From an uncultured Clostridium sp. (GTDB lineage Bacteria > Bacillota > Clostridia > TANB77 > CAG-508), in NCBI GenBank assembly GCA_947641575.1, contig CANRQN010000014.1, forward strand, positions 1 to 34,516: DNA of 34,516 nt, given 5' to 3'. A program made the position numbers and the translations under genes. The notes below the pieces were generated by a model. It saw only the letters and a list, made by a program, of their open reading frames with translations, did no database searches and was not told the DNA's origin. Each line of letters opens with the position of its first letter. Position 1 is the first letter of the stretch. This document shows positions 1 to 9,870 of this stretch, piece after piece.

Positions 1-185
1 GTGTGTGTGTGTGTACAGCCATAAGGGTTATGTGGTTTGGTTTGGTTTTCATTTTTTGGTCTCCTTGGTTTACTTTTGTAGTTTTATTTTACATTAACTT
101 TTTTTACATGTCAACTGCTTTTTCCAAAAGTTCTACAAAATTCACTTCCAATTTGCCAAAATGCTACGTCCCCTTTGGTAAAAAT
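1..185. other. Window edge, no gene seen; (GT)7 run at the start
   Basis: The first 14 bases are a GT dinucleotide run, followed by T-rich sequence downstream of the HIT gene stop. I see no convincing gene, terminator or RNA here. A 90-codon frame on the plus strand covers 3-275, but it runs through the HIT coding region and has a T-rich, low-complexity translation, so it is treated as a shadow. Confidence 0.5.
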
Positions 186-576
<391 letters not shown>

Positions 577-581
577 TTATC

Positions 582-2345
582 TTACGAGTTTTTTAATAAA
601 ACTGCCTTTATACGTCTAACTCCAGCTGAAGAAGCTTCTTCTTTTTTTATTTTGAATGTTCCAAGTATTCCTGTATGCTCTACATGTGGTCCTCCACATA
701 TTTCTTTACTAAAGTCTCCAATTGTATATACTTTTACTTTATCTCCATATTTGTTTTCAAATAATCCTATTGCTCCAGATTCTTTTGCTTCATCAAATGT
801 CATTTCCTCACATGTAACTTTTAGGTCTTTTCCGATTTGTTCATTTACTATTCTTTCAACTTCGTCTAACTCTTCTCTTGTTACTTTCTGTGGATGAGCA
901 AAGTCAAATCTTAATCTTTCTGTTGTTATATTTGAACCTTTTTGTGTTGCATGCTCTCCTAAGACTATTTGTAGTGCTTTATGAAGAAGATGTGTTGCTG
1001 TATGGTAAGCTATTGTTTGTTCGTTTTGTTCAGCTAGGCCTCCTTTAAACTTCTGCTCTGAACCAAGTCTTGATTTTTCTTGGTGTTCTTTAAATAGTTT
1101 ATCAAATGTGCTTAAGTCTATTTCAAATCCATTTTCTTCTGCAATTTCTTTTGTAACTTCTTGTGGGAATCCATATGTTTCATATAGTCTAAATACTTCT
1201 TCTGCTGATAAAATATGTCCATTCCTCTCTTTTAATTTGTTTAGTTCTTTTAGAAGTTCTTTTTCTCCATTTTCTAGTGTTTTCATGAATTTGTCTTTTT
1301 CTTCTAATATTGTTTTTATGATTGTTTCTTGATTTTTTACAAGTTCAGGATACATTTCTCCTAAAAGATTTATATTTAGATTGATTAGCTCTTCTAACTT
1401 ATCTAATCCTATTCCTATTTTGTTTAAATGTCTTATCATTCTCCTTATAAGTCTTCTTAAGATATATCCTCTATCAATATTACTTGGCTTTCCGCCATCT
1501 GCAATTATCATCATACTAGATCTTAGATGTTCTGCTATAATTCTTCTGCTTGAAATATTTTCATCTTTTGCAAGCTCTTTTAATTTATCCATCATAGGAG
1601 CAAATATTTCAGTATCAAATGGTGTTTCTTTTCCTTGAAGTAGCATATTTATTCTTTCTAGCCCAAGTCCTGTGTCTACATTTCTTTGCTTCAATTTTGT
1701 ATATACTCCATTTGCATCTTTAAAATATTCCATGAAAACATTATTCCATATTTCTACGTATTTCCCACATCCGCAAGAAGGGTCACAATGCTCACTACAA
1801 GGCTTTTTCCCTGTATCATAAAATATTTCTGTATCTGGTCCACATGGTCCAGTTTCTCCTGCTATCCACCAGTTATCATCTTTTCCAAAAAAATATATTC
1901 TTTCCTCTGGCATTCCATTTTCTTTCCAAATTCTTGCTGTCTCTTCATCTCTTGGTGCATCTTCATCGCCTTTGAAACATGTTACTGATAGTTTTTCTAA
2001 TGGTATATTTAACTCTTTTGTCAAAAATTCCATACTATATTTTATTGATGTCTTTTTAAAATAATCTCCAAGTGACCAGTTTCCAAGCATTTCAAAAAAT
2101 GTCAAGTGTCTATTATCCCCAACTTCATCTATGTCTACTGTTCTTAGACATTTTTGATAATCTGCAAGTCTAGTACCTTGTGGGTGAGCTTCACCTAATA
2201 AATATGGTACAAGTGGATGCATTCCTGCTGTTGTAAATAACACGGATGGGTCATTTTCTGGTATTAATGGAGCGCTTGGAATTATACTGTGTCCATGGTT
2301 TCTAAAATAGTTTAAAAATTTATTTCTTATTTCAATAGCATTCAT
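582..2345 (-). CDS. alaS: Alanyl-tRNA synthetase, short form
   Basis: Charges tRNA-Ala. The 587-aa product has the class II catalytic domain at the N-terminus (RNKFLNYFRNHGHSIIPSAP, then FTTAGMHPLVPYL), the tRNA-recognition middle domain, and the editing domain with both halves of its zinc site: HTATH and CGGPHVEH. Bacterial AlaRS is usually about 870 aa; this one stops right after the editing domain (GVRRIKAVLLKNS), so the C-terminal C-Ala/oligomerisation domain is absent. The stop is a plain TAA with no recoding signal nearby and no homologous continuation downstream, so the short form looks genuine. Every CGG in the gene is out of frame, in NNC-GGN contexts. The start is the ATG after AAAGGAAAA. 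Confidence 0.95.
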   Translation of the reverse strand: MNAIEIRNKFLNYFRNHGHSIIPSAPLIPENDPSVLFTTAGMHPLVPYLLGEAHPQGTRLADYQKCLRTVDIDEVGDNRHLTFFEMLGNWSLGDYFKKTSIKYSMEFLTKELNIPLEKLSVTCFKGDEDAPRDEETARIWKENGMPEERIYFFGKDDNWWIAGETGPCGPDTEIFYDTGKKPCSEHCDPSCGCGKYVEIWNNVFMEYFKDANGVYTKLKQRNVDTGLGLERINMLLQGKETPFDTEIFAPMMDKLKELAKDENISSRRIIAEHLRSSMMIIADGGKPSNIDRGYILRRLIRRMIRHLNKIGIGLDKLEELINLNINLLGEMYPELVKNQETIIKTILEEKDKFMKTLENGEKELLKELNKLKERNGHILSAEEVFRLYETYGFPQEVTKEIAEENGFEIDLSTFDKLFKEHQEKSRLGSEQKFKGGLAEQNEQTIAYHTATHLLHKALQIVLGEHATQKGSNITTERLRFDFAHPQKVTREELDEVERIVNEQIGKDLKVTCEEMTFDEAKESGAIGLFENKYGDKVKVYTIGDFSKEICGGPHVEHTGILGTFKIKKEEASSAGVRRIKAVLLKNS

Positions 2346-2398
2346 TTTTGATTTTCCTTTCTGTTTATAATTATAATTCAGATGCCATCTAACTAAAA

Positions 2399-2563
2399 GT
2401 CCGCGCAGGGATTTCCATAAATAATTTTATGATGTGAGTTCGACCTTACTTATTTCTCTATTTCACAATAGCTAAGTTTGTATCAGCAAATGAACAAGCT
2501 TCGAATCATCACGCCTTGCAGAACGGAACAGAATAAAATTATTTATAAATCCCGTTGCAGGAC
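2399..2563. repeat. Palindromic intergenic element, copy A
   Basis: Long inverted repeat filling the alaS-dut gap. The left end GTCCGCGCAGGGATTT (from 2399), continuing through ATAAATAATTTTAT, pairs with the right arm at 2533-2563, which ends CCCGTTGCAGGAC. About 26 of 31 positions pair. The ends match copy C (GTCTGCGCAGGAA / TTCCGTTGCAAGAC), but the interior of this copy differs. It could be a structured RNA or a miniature palindromic element; transcription is not known. Confidence 0.7.
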
Positions 2564-2598
2564 ATTATCATACTCGAAGCATCTGAATTTTTTTAATT

Positions 2599-3060
2599 TT
2601 ATACTGATGTTGAACCGAATCCACCTAAACGCTCCCCTTCTGCCATATCACCATCAGCCACTAAAAATTTCTCAAATATTGCTTGTCCTATGCATTCTCC
2701 CTTTTTTACAACTGTATCTTCTTCTTTTACATTATAGAATGCAAACATTATATGTCCATCATTATCAAGATTTCCATAATAGTCACTGTCTACTACTCCT
2801 ATACTATTTGAAAGTATTAGTCCTTTTTTCTTTGGATTTGAACTTCTGTTACATAGTTTTAAATACTCATCATCTTGCATATATGCTTTTAATCCTGTTT
2901 TTACAAGTGTTGGGTTCATTCCCTTCTTAAATGATGGTATTACAGTGTCTTCTGCAGCTTCTATATCGTAGCCTGCTGAATATTTTGTTTTACGTACTGG
3001 CATATTTATTCCTGCATTTTCAAAACCTTTTGCTATTTCAAATCCTCTAACTTTTTCCAT
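2599..3060 (-). CDS. dut: dUTP diphosphatase
   Basis: Trimeric-type dUTPase, hydrolysing dUTP to dUMP and PPi to keep uracil out of DNA and feed dTMP synthesis. The 153-aa product has motif 1 (AGYDIEA), motif 2 (NRSSN), motif 3 as GVVDSDYYGN, motif 4 (KKGECIGQAIFEK) and the C-terminal glycine-rich motif 5 GGFGSTS, all in order. The length is normal and there is no frame break. The start ATG follows AAGGAGAAA. It lies between the KAP-like gene and alaS on the same strand, with palindromic element A downstream. Confidence 0.92.
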   Translation of the reverse strand: MEKVRGFEIAKGFENAGINMPVRKTKYSAGYDIEAAEDTVIPSFKKGMNPTLVKTGLKAYMQDDEYLKLCNRSSNPKKKGLILSNSIGVVDSDYYGNLDNDGHIMFAFYNVKEEDTVVKKGECIGQAIFEKFLVADGDMAEGERLGGFGSTSV

Positions 3061-3146
3061 ATATTTCTCCTTCTATTTATTAAAATTTTCTAGATTATAT
3101 CACATAAAGCTTAAATTTTCAAATGTGAACTTTTTGTAATGGTACA

Positions 3147-5097
3147 TTAATGTTCGTACTTTTCTAATATCTTTCCTAAGTCGTTTGAAAAATCTTTTAA
3201 CATTACAAGTTTTATACTGTTGTCTTTATCTTTTGTATAATCATCTATTACTTGCTTTAGTTGTTTAATATTTTTCATTTCTGGTTCTATTTCTTTTGTA
3301 AATAGGTCTGCTCTATTTACTAGTTTTTCTTTTATTGTAACTATATCTTCATTACTTGCACATGATAATCTCTGGAATGTTTGATATACATCATAATACT
3401 TAAATATTGGTATATTCATACACTCTTTATCAAATCTCTCGTAAAATACTTCCATTTTCATTGGTATACATTTAAATATACTATCTGCCATTTCAATATA
3501 CATTCTATCTTTTAGTTTTGAATTTAAGTTATAAAAATGTTTTAAAATATCTTCTACATCCACAGAGGGTTCTCCAATTCCAATTGTATCTAGTTCATCT
3601 TCTACATTGTCGCAGTAGCTTGATACTAGTGATGATATATTCATTCCATTTATGAAAATGTTTTTTACAGATCTCATGTCGTGTTTTATCAAGCCTTTGT
3701 TTATCAAATAGTCAAAATATATGAATAATTTTACATTTTCAATTAGACTTGTTTTCCCTGTTCTAACATCATTTAAAATATCTTCTACTATTGGATCAAA
3801 TTCTTCATCACTAATCTTCCAATATTCTTCTGTAAGTAGTCTTTTGTATCCTGGTAAATTTGATGTATCTACAGTATTTATTATCATTTCCATGTCTTTT
3901 TTGAATGTTTTCATATCGAATATTCTTGTTCTAACATAGATTTCTATAAATTTGAAGAAACGATATTCTGATTTGAAGTTATAGTAATATGTGTTATCAA
4001 ATTCTTTTATATAAAATTGTCTATTATCCATAAGTACTCTTGATGAAACAAGAATTGATTTGTATTCTTCATTGTTTGAAATATTAATGAATTTATCTTT
4101 TGTGATTTTTCCTGCTTTAATCTCAAATGATACTGCTATTGTAAAAATTAGCATTGTTTGCAATACTCTATGATTTGTATTTGGGTAGTTTTTGCTAACC
4201 ATTTCAAAAATTTTTTTGAAGTCATTTAAAGCATGCTTTAAAATTCTTAGGTTCCTAGTTCCACTCTTATTAAATGTTGTAATTATAAGCCCTGTAGATT
4301 CTCTTAAAAATCTTATCAAATCTTGGTTTGATTCATATCTCATTAAAAGTCCGGTTTATTATATAATCAAATTTTGGTTGGTATTCAAAGGTTTCTCCTA
4401 TTAATTTTTCTTTTATTCTTTCATAGTCATTTGCTTTATCAAATACATATTCGATTTTGTCTTGGATTTTTTCTACCATTGGCTTGTCTGTAACTTGTGT
4501 TAAATCATCTTCTTTGTCTAAAATATATGTTGCAATAAATGTTTTCATTTCTAAATTTGTACTTTTTAGTTTAGTTGAAAGTTCTTTTTCATTACATATA
4601 ATTATTGTTTTTATATGATCATGCTCTACGAAATTGTTTATATAACCTAAAATGTCTATAACATCTACATTTGCTCTTTCTAGGTCATCAAAACATAAAA
4701 CTTTATCTTCTGTTGAGAAAAAGTCTGAATAGTCTACTCTATCTCCATTTTGTGTAACTCCAAATAAGTTGGCCATATCTATTCCAGTTTTTGCATATTC
4801 TGGAATTTTTGTCACACTATTTGTATCCATGAATTTTTTTAGGTTTTTATCCATAAGCTGAGTAGTTTCTATAAATATTTTTTTACTTATTTCTTCTAGG
4901 TTAGATATTCCGATATAGTGACATGTATATTGTTGTATATGATTTTCCGATTTAGTTTCATCGATTCTATTTTATTTCTTACCTTGTTATTCCAAAAGTA
5001 AGTTTTTCCGCTTCCCCATTCACCGATTTATCATAACTGCATAGTCTGTATAATCTGCTCTTACATAATCTAATATACTTTCAACTAATTCCTCCAT
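3147..5097 (-). CDS. KAP-like P-loop NTPase, four CGGN recoding sites
   Basis: Large P-loop NTPase resembling the KAP family: Walker A GEWGSGKT at residues 25-32 and Walker B VLCFDDLERA at about 131-140, with a long helical C-terminal region. KAP-type NTPases are often membrane- or defence-associated; the role here is unknown. Read conventionally the gene is in pieces. Four minus-strand CGGN sites restore one 648-aa protein: CGGT 5025..5022 (Gly25, first Gly of Walker A), CGGA 4949..4946 (Gly50), CGGA 4912..4909 (Gly62, in MSLYGISNLEEI) and CGGA 4353..4350 (Gly248). 1951 bases minus 4 equals 649 codons. The start ATG at 5097 is chosen because a GGAGG site sits 5-6 bases upstream; an upstream ATG at 5208 lies in hairpin-rich non-coding sequence. 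Confidence 0.85.
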
Positions 5098-5125
5098 TTG
5101 TACCTCCGTTTCTTTATTACGTAGG

Positions 5126-5222
5126 AAATTACTAGCTTTGCTAGTATATTTCCGAAATAAAAAGGTTAAGTTACCTTGATTCGTGCGATTGCGAAGCAAT
5201 CTGCACATGTGGCGAAGCCACT
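5126..5222. terminator. Cluster of short hairpins between comF and the KAP-like gene
   Basis: Three compact hairpins lie in the gap: ACTAGCTTTGCTAGT near 5130, GATTGCGAAGCAATC at 5187-5202 (extended by GTGC/GCAC) and GTGGCGAAGCCAC at 5209-5221. The last two have GAA triloops closed by GC pairs, a very stable motif. They sit directly after the comF stop, so they may end comF transcription or form a leader for the KAP-like gene. The U-tract is weak, so the terminator call is tentative. Confidence 0.4.
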
Positions 5223-5226
5223 TTTC

Positions 5227-5871
5227 TTATTTTGCTAAAGTCAAGATTAATATTTCTTTAGCTTTCATTTGTTTTAGAACCTTTGCACATTCATTTGCTG
5301 TTGCACCTGTTGTATATATATCATCAAAGATCACTATTCTTTTACCACATATTATTGCTTTATTTGTCACTTCATATGCATTTCTAATGTTTGTAAGTCT
5401 TTCTGATTTTTTAAGCGAGCTTTGTCTAGGCGTATTTTTTACTTTTTTTAATAACTTTTCATATTTAAGTCCACCTATATTTCTTGCTATTTCCTTAGCT
5501 ATCAGCGCACTTTGGTCATATCCTCTCTCTTTTTTTCTCTTTTTATGTATTGATACATCTGTAATTATATCATAATTTTCTAAAATATCGCATATTTTTT
5601 TTGATTTTAATATAATTTTTGAAAAAGTTTTATACATGTATGACTTATCATGAAATTTATAATTTAAAATTTCATTTCTAATTATTCCATCATACTTCAT
5701 AGCATATATGTGTTTTTCAAAATATTTATCGTTAAATGTATCTATACAATAATCTACTTTCATAGAAATTTTTTGTTCACACTCTTTGCATAAACCTTCT
5801 TTATTTATTTTACCACAAAATCCACATACAGTTGGAAAAATAAGCTCCAAAAATTCGTCAAGAAAATTCAA
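5227..5871 (-). CDS. comF: ComF-family phosphoribosyltransferase-like protein
   Basis: 214-aa ComF-type protein. It has the N-terminal zinc-finger cysteines (CGFCGKINKEGLCKECEQKI) and the C-terminal PRPP-binding loop VIFDDIYTTGATANEC typical of type I phosphoribosyltransferases. In naturally competent bacteria ComFC acts in the cytoplasm during uptake of single-stranded DNA; in many Firmicutes the gene is kept without known competence. The length matches the family and no CGG codon occurs. It is downstream of recD2 with palindromic element B between them. Confidence 0.88.
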   Translation of the reverse strand: MNFLDEFLELIFPTVCGFCGKINKEGLCKECEQKISMKVDYCIDTFNDKYFEKHIYAMKYDGIIRNEILNYKFHDKSYMYKTFSKIILKSKKICDILENYDIITDVSIHKKRKKERGYDQSALIAKEIARNIGGLKYEKLLKKVKNTPRQSSLKKSERLTNIRNAYEVTNKAIICGKRIVIFDDIYTTGATANECAKVLKQMKAKEILILTLAK

Positions 5872-5932
5872 AGTTCCTTCCTTTCTCCCCCCATATAAAA
5901 TTTGAATGTTTAACTGTTATTTTTCAATCTAT

Positions 5933-6091
5933 GTCCGAGGTTATATATAAATTATTGCCGTGACGCGTAGCTAGGAGCGAGCTAGAACCTGTCAGACATT
6001 ATAGCTTGCGAAAGCAAGCTTACGTTCAAGTCTTTACAGGTTGTGCGATGCGAACAACAAGGAACAAAATAATTTATATATAACCTCGGAC
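5933..6091. repeat. Palindromic intergenic element, copy B
   Basis: The outer arms GTCCGAGGTTATATATAAAT (continuing to 5956) and the matching right arm ending at 6091 form a perfect stem of about 24 bp. Inside, GTGACGCGTAGCTAGGAGCG starts at 5960 and runs on through AGCTAGAACCTG. AACCTG pairs with CAGGTT near 6036, there is an inner hairpin AGCTTGCGAAAGCAAGCT, and the right side carries GCGAACAACAAGGAACA. The left inner core is nearly identical to copy C at 16152. The strong nested pairing suggests a folded RNA or cruciform. It lies between recD2 and comF. Confidence 0.75.
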
Positions 6092-6107
6092 GCCTCGAGA
6101 ATACAAA

Positions 6108-8309
6108 CTAAACATTTCTAATTTTATATTCAAGCCCTGTATTTCTAACTTTTGCATCAGTATTTCTTATCATAAACTGTATAACATCTTTGCTGCCAAT
6201 AAGTATAAGCAGTTTTTTAGCTCTAGTTATGGCAGTATAAAGCAGATTTCTTGTAAGAAGCATTGGTGCAGTTCTCATAATAGGAAGTATTACTACATCA
6301 AATTCACTCCCTTGAGATTTATGAACAGTTATAGCATATGAATGCTCTATCTGATCAAGTTCGCTAAATCCATATGTTGCAATTTTTCCGGTCATAGTTT
6401 ATATCTATATTTTCCCCTATATTGCTAATATTTTCAATCACACCCATTTCACCATTAAAAATACCGAGTCCCGAGTTCTCCATCTTGTTCCCATTCTATG
6501 TCATAATTATTCTTCATTTGCATGACGCTATCACCTTCTCTAAATATAGAAGAGCCGTGATGCTTTTTCTTTCTTTTTACCTGTATTTGCATTTACTAGT
6601 TCTTGTATTTTCTTATTTAATTCTTTTGTTCCGAATTAAACCTTTCTTGCTTGGTGTAATTATTTGTACACTTTTAAAATCTTTATACCCCTCAAACTTC
6701 TTTAATCCATCTTTATATAAAGAAAGCACAAAATTTAATATTCTTTCTGGATTTCCTTCTTCTACAAAGAAAAAGTCTTTTTTTAGTTCTTCATTTTCAT
6801 CTTTTATAAATCCTTCTCCTGAGTTTACTCTGTGGGCATTTAAAACTATTTTAGATTTCGCAGCTTGTCTAAATATTTTATCTAGTTCTATTACTGTTAT
6901 TCTTTCTGATGCTATTATACACTTTAGTATGCTTCCGTGGTCCTACTGATGGTAGCTGGTCTACGTCTCCTACTAGTACTAGTTTAGTACCTTCATATAC
7001 CGCCATTAGTAGGTATTTCATTAGACTTAAGTCTATCATTGATACCTCATCTACTATAATTACGTCTGCGTCAATTGGTTCTATTTGTATATCTTCATTT
7101 ATATATTTAGTATCATTTATTTTAGTTATTTGAAGAAGTCTATGTAGTGTTTTTGCATTTTCCCCTGTTGTTTCTGTCATCTTTTTTGCGGCTCTTCCGA
7201 GTAGGTGCACATAGAACTACTTTTTTTCCTTCTTTTTTATATAATTCAATTATGCTTTTTATTATTGTTGTTTTTCCTGTTCCTGGTCCTCCTGTTATTA
7301 CACATACATTGTGTCTGCTTACTGCTTCTACCGCTTCTTTTTGTTTATCTGATAATTCTATATCATTTTGCTTTTCTTGTTTTTCTAATTTTTCTTCTAT
7401 ATTTACTATTTGTTTTCTGTTTTTTACATTGTCTAGTCTTATTAGTTTCGCTGCGACAAATTCCTCTGCTTCATAGATTTCTCTTAAGTAAATCCATTCT
7501 TCTTCGTCTCTTTCTTCTACAACAATTATTCCTTTTACTTTTAACTGATTTATAAATAGGTCTATTGTACTCTCTGAAATTTGAAGTAGTGATGATGTGA
7601 AATCTAGAAGGTTATTTTTTAATACACAAGTATGCCCATTATATGTTGCAAGTAGTAAACCATATTTTATTCCATAGATTATTCTTTGTTCGTCGTCATC
7701 TCTTACACCAATTTTAAGTGCAGCTTCGTCTATTACTTTAAAGCTTATTCCCCTTACAACATCTATTAGTCTATATGGGTCATTTTTTACTTCTTCTACT
7801 GCATTTATTCCATATAACTCGTAGACTTTTTTTGCGTAACTTGCAGCTATTCCTATTTCTTCTAAAAAGTCTACTATTTTCCAAAGTTCTTTGTTTTCTA
7901 TAAAGCTTTCTGAAATATCTATTGCCTTTTCTTTTGTTATTCCTCTTATTGTAGCTAACTTTTCTGGCTCTTTTTCTAAAACATATATAGTATCTTCTCC
8001 AAATGTTTTGATAATTTTTTCTGCTGTTTTAGGTCCTACCCACTTTATACTACCTCCGCCTAAGTATCTTTCTAATGCATCTAGTGTTTTTGGCATTTCT
8101 TTTTTAAATGTTTCTACTTTAAACTGCTCTCCATAGTCTTTATGGGTTACAAATTCTCCTGTTATTTTTATGCTATCTCCTATATTTATAAATGGCAAAA
8201 AACCGACGATGGTTATCGTTTCATCTTCGGTTATAAATCTTGCAACTGTATATGAGTTCATTTCGTTTGCATATATGATTGTTTCTATTTCGCCTTCTAA
8301 TTCTAACAT
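6108..8309 (-). CDS. recD2: RecD2-type DNA helicase, six CGGN recoding sites
   Basis: RecD2/TraA-type superfamily 1 helicase (5'-3' DNA unwinding in repair). The N-terminal helix-hairpin-helix region has YLGGGSIKWVGPKTAEKI; Walker A GGPGTGKT is at about 340-347; then CAPTGRAAKKM, Walker B VIIVDEVSMID, VGDVDQLPSVGPG and the C-terminal TVHKSQGSEF motif. Conventional reading gives at least three broken frames. Six minus-strand sites repair it: CGGA 7199..7196 (Gly of CAPTGRAAKKM), CGGA 6937..6934 (SVGPG), CGGA 6633..6630, CGGC 6557..6554, CGGT 6466..6463 and CGGA 6390..6387. 2202 bases minus 6 equals 732 codons, 731 aa, the normal RecD2 length. Several restored glycines are family-invariant. Confidence 0.92.
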
Positions 8310-8319
8310 TATTTGCTCC

Positions 8320-8980
8320 TTAATTTCTTAACCCCTCTATTGTCTCTTCCATATTATCGCTATTTACAATAGCTGTTCCAACAACAAAGATATTTGCTCC
8401 TGCTTTCTTTGCAAGTTCTATATTTTCTGTTTTTATTCCTCCATCTACTTCTATGTCTATGTCTAATTTATTTTTGTCTATATATTCTTTTAAGGCTCTT
8501 ACTTTCTCTAAAGTTTCTGGAATTAACTTCTGTCCTCCAAGTCCTGGTTCTACTGTCATTATTAGGCACATATGTATATATGGTAAAAACTCATATATTT
8601 CTTCTATTTTTGTATTTGGTTTTACAGAAAGTCCGGACTTTGATACCTTCATTTTTTATCATATCTATTAGTTCTTTAGCTTCTTCTTTTGATTTTGTAG
8701 CTTCTATATGAAATGTTATAATATTTGGCTTAAACCCTATATATTCATCTACAAATCCCTTTATATTTTCTACCATAAGGTGTACATCTAGCGGTATGTT
8801 TGATATTTGTTTTACTAAGTTTGTATATTCTGCCATTTGCTCTTTTGTATCTTTTGGCACAAACTTTCCATCCATTACATCTATATGGAAGTAATCTGTT
8901 TTTGCAACTTCTAATCCGTAAAAAATCCTATTTGCCTCACTCTTTTCTACATTTAATATTGAAGTTGATATTTCTACCAT
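8320..8980 (-). CDS. rpe: Ribulose-phosphate 3-epimerase, one CGGA recoding site
   Basis: Interconverts ribulose-5-phosphate and xylulose-5-phosphate in the pentose phosphate pathway. The TIM-barrel motifs are in order: STSILNVEK start, FHIDVMDGKFVP, DVHLMVEN, the loop TVEPGLGGQK, and VDGGIKTEN with a phosphate-binding VVGTAIV. The frame breaks after residue 115; taking the CGGA at minus strand 8635..8632 as Gly116 gives IKVGLSVKPNTK and the intact second half. 661 bases minus 1 equals 220 codons, 219 aa, a standard length. The start overlaps the rsgA stop, so the two are translated as a coupled pair. Confidence 0.93.
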
Positions 8981-9848
8981 TTGTGTTCCTCCTTTTCTTT
9001 TAATTCCTCATATATTTTTATATAATTTTGGTATCTTGTTTCTTGGATCTCTCCTATATTTAATGCATTTTTTATTCCGCAGTTTTCTTCTTTTATATGT
9101 GTACAACCTACAAATTCACAGTTTTTTATATAGGGTTTAAATTCTCTAAAGCATTTGTCTAGGCTCTCCTTTTCTATTTCAAATATATCTATTGTTTGAA
9201 ATCCTGGTGTATCTAGTAAATATGATTTTTCCTCTATTTCATACATGTTAATATCTGTTGTTGTATTTTTTCCTCTTTTATTCTTCTTACTTATATCTCC
9301 TATATCAGCTGCAACTTTTCCTATCACTCTGTTTGTCAAACTAGACTTTCCGAACTCCTGATTCTCCTGCAAGTACACTTGTATTATTTCTTAATTCTTC
9401 TTTTAATTCTTCTATTCCTATTCCCTTTTCTGCATTTGTTCTTATAACTTTATAGCCTGAATTTTCATATATTTCTTGTATCCTTTTTGCTTCTTCTTCG
9501 TCTAAATCTATTTTATTTATAACAATTATTGCATCTATTTTCAAAAATTCTGCAAAACAGAGTTTTTTGTCTAATATGTTTAAATTTGCTTTTGGCATTT
9601 TGGGAGATATTACAAATACTACTTTTGTAATATTACTTACTTTAGGCCTTTTTAGGTAATTCTTTCTTTCCAATATTTTATTTATTACTGCTTTTTCCTC
9701 ATCTATTTTTTCAAACTCTACATTATCTCCGAACGGCTGGTTTTATCTCGTCTAATTTTAATTTGCCTCTAGCTACTGCTTCATATTCTAGCTCTTCTGA
9801 CTTTATTATATATGTATTTGAAATATTTTTTATAATCTTTCCTTCTAT
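8974..9848 (-). CDS. rsgA: Ribosome small-subunit GTPase RsgA, two CGGA sites and an apparent AUA start
   Basis: Circularly permuted GTPase that helps late 30S assembly. An OB-fold N-terminus is followed by G4 INKIDL, the P-loop GESGVGKS at 161-168, DTPGFQT, and a C-terminal zinc motif including GCTHIKEENC. The first CGGA (minus 9731..9728) supplies Gly40 in IKPAVGDNVEF; the second (9352..9349) supplies Gly166, the P-loop glycine before the catalytic lysine, without which the GTPase would be dead. 875 bases minus 2 equals 291 codons. No ATG, GTG or TTG exists in frame between the upstream stop and the conserved N-terminus. The family start (MEGKIIK) aligns with an ATA at 9848..9846, with AAGGA about 10 bases upstream. 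Confidence 0.9.
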
Positions 9849-9870
9849 GTCCTTTTCACTTCCTTGCTTT

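Noticed and set aside
2478..2930. 150-codon plus-strand frame starting in palindromic element A
   Set aside because: It runs antisense through dut, is Leu/His-rich with no recognisable domain, and begins inside the repeat.
5933..6091. tRNA or tmRNA in the palindromic elements
   Set aside because: No cloverleaf with T-loop GTTCGA and CCA-type acceptor could be built; the symmetry is that of one long hairpin.
7147..7555. Plus-strand open frames opposite recD2, glmU, dgt and other genes
   Set aside because: Their translations are low-complexity Leu/Phe/Ser-rich strings with no ribosome binding sites, as expected from the antisense of AT-rich genes.
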